Shown here in pieces: positions 26,021 through 34,793 of a stretch of DNA of 64,000 nucleotides (position 1 is its first letter; each line of letters starts with the position of its first letter). Under the pieces are notes generated by a model. The model had not been told where the DNA came from. It worked only from the letters and a program-made list of their open reading frames with translations, and searched no databases. The DNA is from a virus. The translations under genes were made by a program, and so were the position numbers. The DNA lies in IMG/VR virus record IMGVR_UViG_3300011115_000879, positions 62,001 through 126,000 of that record, one strand, 5' to 3'.

Positions 26021-26338
26021 ATGAAACAACCAATCAACGAAATCCGCAGAATGCAGCAATTAGCTGGTATCTTAAATGAAGAAATGGGTGAGTTTAAAGA
26101 GGTTCCATCAAGTGCCGTAGTTAGTGGAAAATCTATTGTTACTGACGGTGAAAATTACTACGTATACAAAACCTCGTTAGGAGCATCTAACGAAAATACA
26201 GCTTTCTTTGTATACGATATGAAAGGTAATGAACTAAATAAATATGATCTAGTGGATGATAAAGCGACTATAGGACAAAGTCGTAAACTAAAAGCAGCAG
26301 TAGACGCATTAGAACAAATAAGCGGATTAGGTTTATAA
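26021..26338 (+). CDS. Small protein with MKQPINEIRRMQQLAG leader (105 aa)
   Basis: The first 20 residues match the leader of the 308-residue protein at 33.7 kb almost exactly and end in ILNE, an (L/I)xE site. The rest is a small beta-rich domain (YYVYKTSLGASNENTAFFVYDM) with a short helical end. If cut after ILNE, the mature part is about 85 residues. The leader resembles T4 capsid-targeting peptides in position and length, so an internal head protein is likely. A strong terminator follows within 110 bases. Confidence 0.55.
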   Translation: MKQPINEIRRMQQLAGILNEEMGEFKEVPSSAVVSGKSIVTDGENYYVYKTSLGASNENTAFFVYDMKGNELNKYDLVDDKATIGQSRKLKAAVDALEQISGLGL

Positions 26339-26423
26339 TATAAAGTAAAATACATAAAAATAATTGTTCTAGTCTACCTTAGGAACATACCGTTAAGCAT
26401 TTCTAGACCGATGCGAAACACAT
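26339..26423 (+). other. Short non-coding stretch before the terminator
   Basis: About 85 bases with no start-to-stop frame of note. They contain CCGATGCG, the reverse complement of CGCATCGG at 19714-19721, which I cannot interpret. Confidence 0.2.
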
Positions 26424-26453
26424 ACCTAACCCCGTAAGGTTAGGTTTTTTTTT
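26424..26453 (+). terminator. Rho-independent terminator before the terminase gene
   Basis: ACCTAACC (26424-26431) pairs with GGTTAGGT (26438-26445) around a six-base loop, followed by nine T. It separates the accessory region from the packaging/head module. Confidence 0.95.
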
Positions 26454-26459
26454 GCTTTG

Positions 26460-26469
26460 TATATTTATA
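26460..26469 (+). promoter_or_regulatory. Putative late promoter motif TATATTTATA
   Basis: It lies three bases before the terminase ATG at 26473, directly after the terminator, and is preceded by TTTTTTTTTGCTTTG. Confidence 0.4.
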
Positions 26470-26472
26470 TAT

Positions 26473-28068
26473 ATGAGCAACCCACAAGCTAATATAAAGG
26501 AAATAATAAAGCAGGAGTATATTAAATGTGCAACAGATCCTGTCTATTTCTTTCGCAAATACTGCTACATATCTCACCCCGTTAAAGGTAGAGTACTATT
26601 CCATTTATATCCATTTCAAGGAGATGTATTAAATGATTTTAGAAATAATCGTTTTAGTATTATAAATAAATCTAGACAGCTAGGTATATCTACTCTATCA
26701 GCCGGATATTCTCTATGGTTAATGATGTTTAATAAAGATAAAACTATACTTTGTATAGCCACTACTCAAAAAACAGCAGCCAACATGATTGAGAAGGTAC
26801 AGTTTATGTACAATAACTTACCATCTTGGCTACGAGGCAACCAAAAACCATTAGCAGATAATAAATTATCACTCAAACTACCAAATAACTCTCAGATTAT
26901 AGCAGCATCCGCCGCATCCGATTCTGGCCGTTCATATGCTGTATCACTACTAATAGTGGATGAAGCAGCATTTATTGAAGGTATTGATAAAATATACACG
27001 AGTGTTAAACCAACAATTGCTACAGGTGGAGGTATTATAGCATTATCATCACCAAATGGTGTTGGTAACTGGTTTCATAAGATGTATACTGAAGCTGAAT
27101 TAGGTAAAAACGATTTTAAAGCAATTAAATTAAGATGGGATTTACACCCCGATAGAACAGGAGATTGGGAGCAAACAGAACGAGCAAACATGTCATTACG
27201 TGAATTTGCTCAAGAGTATGACTGCGATTTCTTAGGTTCAGGAAATTCACTAATTGAACCAGATAACTTATCTTTCTATGAGCAAACATTTATTCAAGAA
27301 CCTATGGAACGCCGCTTTATGGGTGGTGACTATTGGGTGTGGCAGTATCCTGACTATAGTAAGTCTTATATTGTATGTGCTGATGTGGCTCGCGGTGATA
27401 GTAGTGACTACTCAGCATTCCATGTTATCGATGTTGAAGCGTGTGAGCAAGTAGCAGAATATAAATCTCAGATAGATACTCGCTCATATGGTAATATGTT
27501 AGTATCGGTAGCTACTGAGTATAACAACGCTTTACTGGTAGTAGAAAACGCGAATATCGGTTGGGACGTCATAAACACTATAATCGAAAAGGGATATCAG
27601 AATTTGCATTATTCACCTAGAATAAATGGTGATATAAGTGCAGATAAATGGTTATCTAAAATGGAATCTGAACAAACAGTACCTGGATTTACAACATCAG
27701 CAAAAACAAGACCTCTTGTCATTGCAAAAATGGAGTCGTACATTCGAGACAGACATTTTATCTTTCGTTCTAGAAGATTATTAGAAGAACTACGTGTATT
27801 CATTTGGATGAATGGTAAAGCACAAGCACAAAGTGGTTATAATGATGATTTAGTAATATCTTTAGGAATAGGCTTATTTACTAGAGATACAGGAATAAAA
27901 TTTCATTCACAAGGACTAGAATCATCACGAGCAGCAATAGCTGGTATATCTAGTACAGGATATGGAGGTGGATATGGTAATATGCCTATGATGCCTAATG
28001 GTACACCCAATCCCTACCAAATGGAAACGCAATATGGTGTTGAAGATTTAGGTTGGATGATGGGATAA
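26473..28068 (+). CDS. gp17: Terminase large subunit (T4 gp17-like)
   Basis: The start at ATG 26473 is preferred over the in-frame TTG at 26452, which lies in the terminator T run. Residues 66-74 (KSRQLGIST) form the ATPase P-loop. The usual Gly-Lys-Thr is replaced by Gly-Ile-Ser with a Lys at the front, a variant known in some terminases. Walker B is LLIVDEAA (159-166). A motor coupling segment TGGGIIALSSP follows. The C-terminal nuclease has VCADVARGD with Asp304. At 531 residues it is a little shorter than T4 gp17 (610). It packages DNA into the prohead through the portal encoded next. Confidence 0.9.
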   Translation: MSNPQANIKEIIKQEYIKCATDPVYFFRKYCYISHPVKGRVLFHLYPFQGDVLNDFRNNRFSIINKSRQLGISTLSAGYSLWLMMFNKDKTILCIATTQKTAANMIEKVQFMYNNLPSWLRGNQKPLADNKLSLKLPNNSQIIAASAASDSGRSYAVSLLIVDEAAFIEGIDKIYTSVKPTIATGGGIIALSSPNGVGNWFHKMYTEAELGKNDFKAIKLRWDLHPDRTGDWEQTERANMSLREFAQEYDCDFLGSGNSLIEPDNLSFYEQTFIQEPMERRFMGGDYWVWQYPDYSKSYIVCADVARGDSSDYSAFHVIDVEACEQVAEYKSQIDTRSYGNMLVSVATEYNNALLVVENANIGWDVINTIIEKGYQNLHYSPRINGDISADKWLSKMESEQTVPGFTTSAKTRPLVIAKMESYIRDRHFIFRSRRLLEELRVFIWMNGKAQAQSGYNDDLVISLGIGLFTRDTGIKFHSQGLESSRAAIAGISSTGYGGGYGNMPMMPNGTPNPYQMETQYGVEDLGWMMG

Positions 28069-28071
28069 GTA

Positions 28072-28081
28072 AATATTTATT
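28072..28081 (+). promoter_or_regulatory. Putative late promoter motif AATATTTATT
   Basis: It follows the terminase stop and lies 19 bases before the portal ATG at 28101, with an A-rich leader. Confidence 0.5.
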
Positions 28082-28100
28082 GACATAATAAAAACAAATA

Positions 28101-29990
28101 ATGGCAGAACAACAAAATGATCCAGGATTATTTGGCAAATTGAAACGCCTATTTTCGACGGACGTTATTATAAGAAATGTAGGAGGAGATCAACTGAAAG
28201 TTACTGATGTTGATAGAATTCAAGCTTATGGTAACATAAAAACAAATGCCTTAATAGATAGATTTACTAAGTTGCATAGATACGGAGCTAATATGCCGTA
28301 TAATCCAACAATGAACTACCAAACACTTCGCATTCAGTTATACACTGACTATGAAGCAATGGATACAGAATCTATTATCGCATCAGCATTAGATATTATT
28401 GCTGATGAAGCAACATTAAAGAATGAAAATGGAGAAGTAATTCAAATTATGTCTCCAGACGAAAATATTCAACGCATTCTATATAACTTATTTTACGATG
28501 TATTAAACATTGAATTTAACTTATGGATGTGGATTAGAAACATGTGCAAATATGGTGATTTTTATCTTCACCTTGAGATTGCAGAAAAGTTCGGTATATA
28601 CACAGTAACACCACTGTCTGTATACGATATGGTTCGTGAAGAAGGAATGGACCCACAAAACCCCTCATATGTTTGCTTCAAAATTGATCCAATGGTTATT
28701 GCAGCTGGTGGTATTAATTCTCGAGTTAAAGACAGAGATGGAAAAATTAAGTTTGAGAATTATGAGATAGCTCATTTTCGCTTATTAACCGACGCTAATT
28801 ATCTACCATATGGTAGAGCATATATTGAACCAGCACGTAAAACGTACAAACAATACGTACTAATGAAAGATGCGATGTTATTACATCGTGTTACTCGTGC
28901 TCCGGAAAAACGCGTATTCTATATTGATATTGGTAATTTACCTCCTAATGAGGTTGATGGATACATGGAGAAGTTGAAAAACAAAATGAAGAAAACTCCA
29001 TTTATTGACCAAAATACAGGCGAATATAACTTACGTTATAATCAAATGAACGTAATGGAAGATTTTTATATTCCTCAACGTGGCGCTAATAGTAATACTA
29101 AGATTGATACAATTAAAGGTTTAGAGTATAACGCAATTGATGACGTAAACTTCTTACGTGATGAAATGTTAGCTGCTCTTAAAGTACCAAAAGCATTCTT
29201 CGGATTTGAAAAGGATTTAACTGGTAAAGCTACATTAGCCGCTGAAGATATCCGTTTCGCTCGTACAGTAGAACGTATTCAACGTATTGTATTATCTGAA
29301 TTATATAAAATGGCATTAGTGCATTTATATACTCAAGGATATGATGGTGAATCACTAAATAACTTTGAATTAAATTTATCTACTCCATCAATCATCTACG
29401 AACAAGAAAAAGTAGCATTATGGAAAGAAAAGATTGCATTAGCTAAAGATGTTCAAGATAGTAAATTAATGCCTTCAGATTGGATTTACGATAAAATATT
29501 CCAATTCAGTGAAGATCAATACGATGAATACCGTGATTTGGTAGCTGAAGATATGAAACGTACATTCCGCCTATCTCAAATTGAGAACGAAGGCAATGAC
29601 CCAGCTAAATCAGGCAAATCATATGGTACACCACATGATCTAGCATCATTATATGGTAAAGGAAGAAATGGTACAGGAACAAATCCAGTACCTCCAGGAT
29701 ATGATGAAAAAGCACCTGTTGGTCGTCCTAAAGAAAAAGCATCTATTGTTGGTACACAAGATAGAGCATTAGGTAAAGACCCATTAGGTAGTAAAGAAAA
29801 TGGAACATTATACACTGCAAATATACCTGACGAAACAGGTACACCAAAAGGTGGTTCACCATTAGCATTAGCTGAATCTTATAGATATAAAAGTATGCTA
29901 TCAATGATACCTAGGGGTGAAAAGCAAATAATCTTTGAAGCAGAAGAAAAATCTAATCTACTAGACGAAGATAATATTAAAGGACTATAA
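28101..29990 (+). CDS. gp20: Portal protein (T4 gp20-like)
   Basis: The 629-residue protein has the gp20 pattern: an N-terminal LFGKLKRLFS region, then the YNPTMNYQTLRIQLYTDYEAMDTES block, a central stem/wing part with MWIRNMCKYGDFYLHL and a KVPKAFFGFEKDLTGKATL segment, and a charged, Gly/Pro-rich C-terminus. It is longer than T4 gp20 (524), mainly at the C-terminus (KSYGTPHDLASLYGK...). It would form the dodecameric portal at one vertex and initiate prohead assembly on the scaffold. Confidence 0.9.
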   Translation: MAEQQNDPGLFGKLKRLFSTDVIIRNVGGDQLKVTDVDRIQAYGNIKTNALIDRFTKLHRYGANMPYNPTMNYQTLRIQLYTDYEAMDTESIIASALDIIADEATLKNENGEVIQIMSPDENIQRILYNLFYDVLNIEFNLWMWIRNMCKYGDFYLHLEIAEKFGIYTVTPLSVYDMVREEGMDPQNPSYVCFKIDPMVIAAGGINSRVKDRDGKIKFENYEIAHFRLLTDANYLPYGRAYIEPARKTYKQYVLMKDAMLLHRVTRAPEKRVFYIDIGNLPPNEVDGYMEKLKNKMKKTPFIDQNTGEYNLRYNQMNVMEDFYIPQRGANSNTKIDTIKGLEYNAIDDVNFLRDEMLAALKVPKAFFGFEKDLTGKATLAAEDIRFARTVERIQRIVLSELYKMALVHLYTQGYDGESLNNFELNLSTPSIIYEQEKVALWKEKIALAKDVQDSKLMPSDWIYDKIFQFSEDQYDEYRDLVAEDMKRTFRLSQIENEGNDPAKSGKSYGTPHDLASLYGKGRNGTGTNPVPPGYDEKAPVGRPKEKASIVGTQDRALGKDPLGSKENGTLYTANIPDETGTPKGGSPLALAESYRYKSMLSMIPRGEKQIIFEAEEKSNLLDEDNIKGL

Positions 29991-29997
29991 AGTACTG

Positions 29998-30007
29998 TAT
30001 ATTTATA
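29998..30007 (+). promoter_or_regulatory. Putative late promoter motif TATATTTATA
   Basis: It lies 21 bases before the ATG at 30029, after the portal stop, and is preceded by TACTG. Confidence 0.5.
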
Positions 30008-30028
30008 CGCAGTGTATACTAACTAATT

Positions 30029-30883
30029 ATGAAGATTAAACATAACAAATTTAAAAATACAGGTATATTATTTGAATTGCTAGTGCGCCAAATCGCATCA
30101 GATACTATATCTGGTAAAGATTCGGCTGCAATTAATTTAGTAAAGAAATACTTTTCTAAATCTGAATTAGCAAAAGAACATAAAATATACCAAGCTTTAG
30201 TTAGCTCAAAAGCATTAACTGAAGGTAAAGCCGAATCATTAATTAATGCTACGCTTGAATTATCTTCACGTTTAAATAAATCTGCTTTACGCAAAGAAAA
30301 ATACAATATCATTAAAGATATTCGTGAATCTTATGAATTGGAAGAATTTTTCAAATCAAAAATCAACAACTACCCTCAATACGCAGCAGCATATATTTTA
30401 CTTGAAGCTAATAATTCATTAGAATTTATTGAGCCATCTCAAGTTATTGAGAATAAAGTAACTTTACTTGAACATATATCTCGTACTACCGTTAATAAAA
30501 CCGATGTTAAAGATCGCGTTTTAGAAGAGTACGCTACTATGGATAAAGGTACTCGCATATTAGTATATAAAATGTTACTAGAGAAATTTAATAGCAAATA
30601 CAATAATATGTCTAATGCTCAAAAATCAGTACTAAAAGAATACATTAACAATATATCTAATACAGTTAAATTAAGAGAATTTGTAAATGATAGCTTCGTT
30701 GCTATTAAATTAGATTTAATTAAACTTAACAAAGTGGTAACAGATAAAACTACTCAGATTAAAATACACGAAGTAGCTAATTTATTAAAACCATTGGATA
30801 AAAATCAAAATGTAAAAGACGATAACATTATTGCTTTACTACAATTCCATCAGTTAGTAGCTGAACTTAAATCTATTAAGTAA
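30029..30883 (+). CDS. Head-module protein of unknown function (284 aa)
   Basis: The protein is helix-rich and charged, begins MKIKHNKFKNTGILFELLVRQ, and has a LIKLNKVVTDKTTQIKIHEVANLLKP region near the end. It sits between portal and prohead protease, where T4 has the small core proteins gp67 and gp68, so a core or assembly role is plausible by position. I see no enzymatic motif. The one-base stop/start overlap with the next gene implies coupled translation. Confidence 0.5.
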   Translation: MKIKHNKFKNTGILFELLVRQIASDTISGKDSAAINLVKKYFSKSELAKEHKIYQALVSSKALTEGKAESLINATLELSSRLNKSALRKEKYNIIKDIRESYELEEFFKSKINNYPQYAAAYILLEANNSLEFIEPSQVIENKVTLLEHISRTTVNKTDVKDRVLEEYATMDKGTRILVYKMLLEKFNSKYNNMSNAQKSVLKEYINNISNTVKLREFVNDSFVAIKLDLIKLNKVVTDKTTQIKIHEVANLLKPLDKNQNVKDDNIIALLQFHQLVAELKSIK

Positions 30884-31536
30884 TGACACTGGAAGAATAT
30901 ATCAAAAAAATCATAGATGAAGAATCAGCATCTGGTGATGCTGGTGGATATATGACTCCAAAAGCATTTTCTCCTAAAGGACAAGGCAAAAATGCTGCTA
31001 CTAAATCAGCAGAAAAACAAGGTTGGAAAGTTACTAAAGGTGAAACCGAAATGCCTGCTGATTCTAAAGTAAAAGATTATAAATCTATTTGGAATAAAAA
31101 GAAAAAAAGAACTAAAATATATAACGAAAGCGGCTATACCGAAAAATCTATTTCTTCCCAATCAAGTGGATACACTGCAGCAAGCGGTTATACAGGTGGT
31201 GGAATTAAAGGAGACGATTATTATAAAAAAGAAAGTATGAATAAAGAATTATTGGATATTATTGAAAAAGAAATAATAAACGAGGCTACATACAATAAAT
31301 TCAAAAAAGAAATATCTTACCGTTCTAAAACTGAAATGCTACATAAAGGTATTAAGCAAGTAAAACGTAAGTTAGCCGAAATCGATCGTATCGTTGAATA
31401 TACATCTCGTATGAAACAAGAATTGAGTGAAGGTGAAGAAGGTGTTAAATATTGGAAATCAACTGAAAAAAACGTTACTCAAATCGCTGAAATGGTAAAT
31501 AACTTAAACGAAAAAATTAAAAATTTATATAAATAA
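30883..31536 (+). CDS. Core-type protein with two leader-like peptides (217 aa)
   Basis: The N-terminus TLEEYIKKIIDEESA ends in an IDE site. After a Lys/Gly/Ser-rich low-complexity stretch (about 20-110), a second leader-like helix MNKELLDIIEKEIINEATY appears at about residue 119, like the start of the 17768 gene, followed by a helical basic domain (YRSKTEMLHKGIKQVKRKLAEIDRIVEYTSRMKQEL). This looks like the fusion of two internal-protein genes, each with its own leader and cut site. A role in the head core is inferred. Confidence 0.5.
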   Translation: MTLEEYIKKIIDEESASGDAGGYMTPKAFSPKGQGKNAATKSAEKQGWKVTKGETEMPADSKVKDYKSIWNKKKKRTKIYNESGYTEKSISSQSSGYTAASGYTGGGIKGDDYYKKESMNKELLDIIEKEIINEATYNKFKKEISYRSKTEMLHKGIKQVKRKLAEIDRIVEYTSRMKQELSEGEEGVKYWKSTEKNVTQIAEMVNNLNEKIKNLYK

Positions 31537-31844
31537 TGGCTAATATACCAGTAAACCCAGGTGGAACATTTTTATTTGCAGGTCAAACCGCAACAGGATC
31601 ATTTGCAGGAATGCTTGCCCTATCAACAGGATCAGTATTTGCTCCTACAGGATCACAAATAACAGGATTAAAATATATTAATGGATATAATGTAGTATCT
31701 GATGGAAAAGGATTTCAAAACTATATTCCTACAGAAACTACTATATCAACTGTATTTAATCTAGATCCTGGTACTAAAATTGATTTAGTAATTACTTCTT
31801 GTAGTTTAGCTGCCGGAAGTGCACCTGTAATTTTATATACTTAA
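31536..31844 (+). CDS. Small beta-rich protein, possible capsid decoration or structural (102 aa)
   Basis: Low-charge, Gly/Thr/Ser/Ala-rich sequence with regular beta pattern (FLFAGQTATGSFAGMLALSTG, LKYINGYNVVSDGKGF, ISTVFNLDPGTKIDLVITSC) and no motif. It resembles in style the 143-residue protein at 51.2 kb. In the head module it might be a surface or stabilising protein, but that is a guess from composition and position. It directly follows the double-leader gene with a one-base overlap. Confidence 0.4.
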   Translation: MANIPVNPGGTFLFAGQTATGSFAGMLALSTGSVFAPTGSQITGLKYINGYNVVSDGKGFQNYIPTETTISTVFNLDPGTKIDLVITSCSLAAGSAPVILYT

Positions 31845-31856
31845 AATAAAACAATA

Positions 31857-31982
31857 ATGGCAAAAGCATCATCAAGCGACGCTCGTAAAGTAACATTTGG
31901 TGCTCGTAAAAAAGGAGCAGCAAAAAAATCATTCAACAAACATTCACCTCGTCCAAAGAAATATAAAAGTCAAGGCCGCTAA
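31857..31982 (+). CDS. Very small, strongly basic protein (41 aa)
   Basis: An ATG at 31857 and a TAA at 31980 bound the frame; it lies 12 bases from each neighbour. The 41 residues include about 15 Lys/Arg, with FGARKKGAAKKSFNKHSPRPKKYKSQGR covered in three basic patches. It has no acidic leader and no hydrophobic core, so it is likely disordered and able to bind DNA or the acidic scaffold. T4 has small core proteins at this map position, though they are not this basic. Confidence 0.5.
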   Translation: MAKASSSDARKVTFGARKKGAAKKSFNKHSPRPKKYKSQGR

Positions 31983-31994
31983 ACTATACCAAGC

Positions 31995-33032
31995 ATGAAA
32001 AGTGTAAAACAACAATACATCGATTTACAAGAAGGTAAAATGTCTCAAACGCAATTTATGCGTAATATACGTTTAACCTTACCTCAGTATGTTACTAATG
32101 TAACATCATTTGATGATTCAGTTAGAATCCTTAAAAATAAAGGTATATTATCTGAAGCTGATACAAAATCATCTGAAGGTGAAGGTAAATGGAAAACAGT
32201 TACTGGTAAAGATTTATATAGTCATTTTAAAGAAATTGACAATTTAAATGGTCAAGAAGTATTAGTTGGTGTTGATTATGAAATGGAAAAAAATCCTGAG
32301 CTAACTAAACTAGAAGCTCAAAAGATTGTAATTAAAAACCTAAAGAAAAATCAATTTTACTACACAGCACAAGATGTATCTGGTGTAGAAGGATATGAGA
32401 TGGAATATATGGGTTCTAAAGAAGATGTAAAGGCTCGTCAAATGCAATATCTTGAAAAAAACATGAGCAATGTTGTTGACAAGAAAATGGGTATGAAACC
32501 AGTTAAAGGCTTCGAAAACGCAAAAGCATCATCAAATAAAGCATCTAAAGAAACTAATAAAAGTGGAGAAATAGATATAATGTCATTAGTAGCTAAAACC
32601 GTTCGTGGTTTAGTTAAAATGGACGCTACCGGTGAAAAAGCTAAGAAAATTGTAATGAAGGAAGGTGAAGAAATGGATACAATGGCATTAGTACAACGTT
32701 TCATTAATAGCAATCCTACATTAAGACAACACACCACAGATATTGAACTTGAAAATAGCGGTAAAGGTGTTATTTTGAAATACGGATTTTATGATACATT
32801 ACCTGATGAATTATATTCTAAATTAGAATTACAATTTGATGTTAATGGAATGGATGATAATACAGATGAGGAAGGTGAAAAAGTATATTATACATTAACA
32901 CCAAAAAAATCACCATATAACTCACAATACTCAGGTGTCGGTTTACAATCACCATTAGAAGAAGAAATACGCAAACAAGTAAAAGAAATGTTTGATGGTC
33001 GTGACAATTTAACTGATATTGAAAATTTTTAA
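31995..33032 (+). CDS. Putative prohead core/internal protein (345 aa)
   Basis: The N-terminal 55 residues contain YIDLQEGKMSQTQFMRNIRL and end with ILKNKGILSEADT, giving LQE and LSE sites. A charged helical middle (about 100-180) and a small alpha/beta C-terminal domain (DIELENSGKGVILKYGFYDTLPDELYSKLELQF) follow. It lies just before the protease gene, in the place of T4's core genes. It is probably packed in the prohead and trimmed during maturation, by inference from position and leader. I do not know its family. Confidence 0.5.
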   Translation: MKSVKQQYIDLQEGKMSQTQFMRNIRLTLPQYVTNVTSFDDSVRILKNKGILSEADTKSSEGEGKWKTVTGKDLYSHFKEIDNLNGQEVLVGVDYEMEKNPELTKLEAQKIVIKNLKKNQFYYTAQDVSGVEGYEMEYMGSKEDVKARQMQYLEKNMSNVVDKKMGMKPVKGFENAKASSNKASKETNKSGEIDIMSLVAKTVRGLVKMDATGEKAKKIVMKEGEEMDTMALVQRFINSNPTLRQHTTDIELENSGKGVILKYGFYDTLPDELYSKLELQFDVNGMDDNTDEEGEKVYYTLTPKKSPYNSQYSGVGLQSPLEEEIRKQVKEMFDGRDNLTDIENF

Positions 33033-33033
33033 T

Positions 33034-33648
33034 ATGAAGCAACTATTAATCGATCATACACCGTTTAACGTAGCAAAACTAACATTATCTGAAGCGAAAG
33101 CAATAGATAATGGTAGAATGCGTATTAAAGGTAAATTACAAGAAGCCGAACAAAAGAATGGCAATGGTCGTGTTTATCCTATGGAAGTATTGCGTCGCGA
33201 AGTAGAAAAATACATTGACGGCCCAATAAAATCTAATACAGCAATGGGTGAGTTAGATCACCCCGAAGCATCAATCGTTAACTTAAACAACGTATCACAC
33301 AATATTAAACGCATATGGTGGGAAGGTAATGACTTGATGGGTGAATTAGAATTACTAAATACACCATCAGGAAAAATTGCTCAAGAAATTATATCTGCAG
33401 GAATACCATTAGGTATATCTTCACGTGGTATGGGTTCAGTAAAGCAAATTGGTGAATCCGTAGAAGTACAAGACGATTTCGAATTAGTATGTTGGGATTT
33501 GGTATCATTACCATCAACACCAGATGCATATATGAGATTATCTGAAGGTAAACAAACATCAACAACACCATCAAAAGACTATAGTAAAATTAATTCATTA
33601 ATAACTGAAATAATTTGCACTCACACAGGTGTATGTGCATTATGTTAA
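33034..33648 (+). CDS. gp21: Prohead maturation protease (T4 gp21-like)
   Basis: The ATG at 33034 directly follows the upstream stop and is preferred over the in-frame TTG at 33019. At 204 residues it is close to T4 gp21 (212). Catalytic landmarks are the His in GELDHPE (His76) and the Ser in GISSRGMG (Ser129 or Ser130), followed by the VQDDFELVCWDLVSLPSTPDA segment typical of the family. T4 gp21 cuts core and capsid proteins after (L/I)xE; the many (L/I)xE leaders in this window would be its substrates. Confidence 0.9.
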   Translation: MKQLLIDHTPFNVAKLTLSEAKAIDNGRMRIKGKLQEAEQKNGNGRVYPMEVLRREVEKYIDGPIKSNTAMGELDHPEASIVNLNNVSHNIKRIWWEGNDLMGELELLNTPSGKIAQEIISAGIPLGISSRGMGSVKQIGESVEVQDDFELVCWDLVSLPSTPDAYMRLSEGKQTSTTPSKDYSKINSLITEIICTHTGVCALC

Positions 33649-33656
33649 TATTTATA
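33647..33656 (+). promoter_or_regulatory. Putative late promoter motif AATATTTATA
   Basis: It overlaps the protease stop codon and lies 15 bases before the ATG at 33672. Confidence 0.5.
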
Positions 33657-33671
33657 CAAAAATAACCCCAA

Positions 33672-34598
33672 ATGAAACAACCAATTAACGAAATTAAAAG
33701 AATGCAGCAATTAGCTGGTCTTATTACTGAATCACAGTTAAATGAAGTAGAATCGTCTTTACAAACATATTTAACAAGTATAGAAAAAAATTTAAAAAGT
33801 AAACCTGAAGAATTAACAAAAAAGATTACAGATTATTTACATTCTGTTTTTGTTGTAGGAAACGGAATACCAGGAGTTATAAGTGTCCCTAATCATATAT
33901 ACTATGTTATCCCAAGTAAAAAAGGTGATAACTTTATAACAGTAATGGGATACACAGATAGAGATAAAGGATTTATAGTTAATGATCAAATTTTAAAATG
34001 GTTGGTAAGCGCAGATCCATTTTTAAGTAATGAGGCCGCTGAAAAAGTAGTACAATCTTACATACAAGATTCAAAATTAAATACTGGAGGAAAATGGGGA
34101 GGATTTGAAAAAATGGGGGATATGTTGAAAAATCAATTTGAAACTAATAAAAAACCAGCAACTGAACCACAACAAGAATCACAACTAAATGAATACGACG
34201 AATATGATGACATCGACACACCAGAATTTGATGACGATCACGACATAGATGCTCAAAAGAAATTCGATGATATGATAGTAGACGTACCAAGACTACATCA
34301 ATTGATAAGTAGCTCTCATCACAGAGGAAAAGAAGTAACAATAAATGGTGTTAAAGTTACAGATGTAACTGGAATAGGAAACATTTTTCTAGAAAATGGT
34401 GAAAAATTAAATAGTAAAGAATTTGCTAATGGTGTTCCTGATATCAAAATCAATAACGAACCAATTAACATTCCATTCACATCATCAAAACCACCAGCAC
34501 CATTAAATTATAAATCAAGTGATGTATACCCTGCTGGAAGTTATATGGATGAAGTGGTTAATAAAGCTTTAAAAGAACACCGCAGACAACAAAAATAA
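33672..34598 (+). CDS. Internal-protein candidate with MKQPINEIKRMQQLAG leader (308 aa)
   Basis: The leader (first 20 residues, ending in LITE) is the near-twin of the 26021 gene's leader, and a second site SQLNEV follows at once. The body has a PSHxYYVIPSKKGDNFITVMGY-like beta region (about 70-110), an acidic NEYDEYDDIDTPEFDDDHD stretch, and a small domain with EVTINGVKVTDVTGIGNIFLENG. There are no catalytic residues. It sits between the prohead protease and the scaffold, as expected for a protein packaged with the core and trimmed by the protease. Confidence 0.55.
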   Translation: MKQPINEIKRMQQLAGLITESQLNEVESSLQTYLTSIEKNLKSKPEELTKKITDYLHSVFVVGNGIPGVISVPNHIYYVIPSKKGDNFITVMGYTDRDKGFIVNDQILKWLVSADPFLSNEAAEKVVQSYIQDSKLNTGGKWGGFEKMGDMLKNQFETNKKPATEPQQESQLNEYDEYDDIDTPEFDDDHDIDAQKKFDDMIVDVPRLHQLISSSHHRGKEVTINGVKVTDVTGIGNIFLENGEKLNSKEFANGVPDIKINNEPINIPFTSSKPPAPLNYKSSDVYPAGSYMDEVVNKALKEHRRQQK

Positions 34599-34626
34599 CC
34601 CCTTTATATATAGAATATATAAACCG

Positions 34627-34655
34627 ACGCCTCCCCTAAAAAGGAGGCGTTTCGC
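34627..34655 (+). terminator. Terminator after the leader-bearing protein
   Basis: ACGCCTCC (34627-34634) pairs with GGAGGCGT (34643-34650), followed by TTTCGCTTTG. The stem is GC-rich and stable; the T tract is modest. Confidence 0.75.
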
Positions 34656-34677
34656 TTTGCGGTTTTCCATACTTACA

Positions 34678-34687
34678 CATATTTATT
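34678..34687 (+). promoter_or_regulatory. Putative late promoter motif CATATTTATT
   Basis: It sits 121 bases before the scaffold ATG, the longest leader in the window, and after a terminator. Two hairpins lie between it and the gene. Confidence 0.45.
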
Positions 34688-34700
34688 ACTAGCCTATAAT

Positions 34701-34732
34701 AGCTACCCACATCACAACTCCCCATGGTAGCT
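34701..34732 (+). other. Leader hairpin 1 of the scaffold mRNA
   Basis: AGCTACC (34701-34707) pairs with GGTAGCT (34726-34732) around an 18-base loop. There is no T run, so it is more likely a structural or regulatory element of the 5' leader than a terminator. Confidence 0.4.
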
Positions 34733-34755
34733 CGGCATTTTATAAACCCCACTAT

Positions 34756-34775
34756 TAAGATTCATAATAATCTTA
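34756..34775 (+). other. Leader hairpin 2 of the scaffold mRNA
   Basis: TAAGATT (34756-34762) pairs with AATCTTA (34769-34775) around CATAAT. It lies 33 bases before the scaffold start and 18 bases before the Shine-Dalgarno sequence. Confidence 0.4.
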
Positions 34776-34793
34776 TTTCCGTAAAATAAATTT

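Noticed and set aside
19694-26417. Complementary octamers CGCATCGG (19714) and CCGATGCG (26409) in two intergenic regions
   Set aside because: One short match in two AT-rich gaps without other shared structure; it may be chance.
26339-26423. Possible tRNA or small RNA before the terminase
   Set aside because: No cloverleaf with a T-loop or anticodon arm could be folded by eye; the only clear structure is the terminator that follows.
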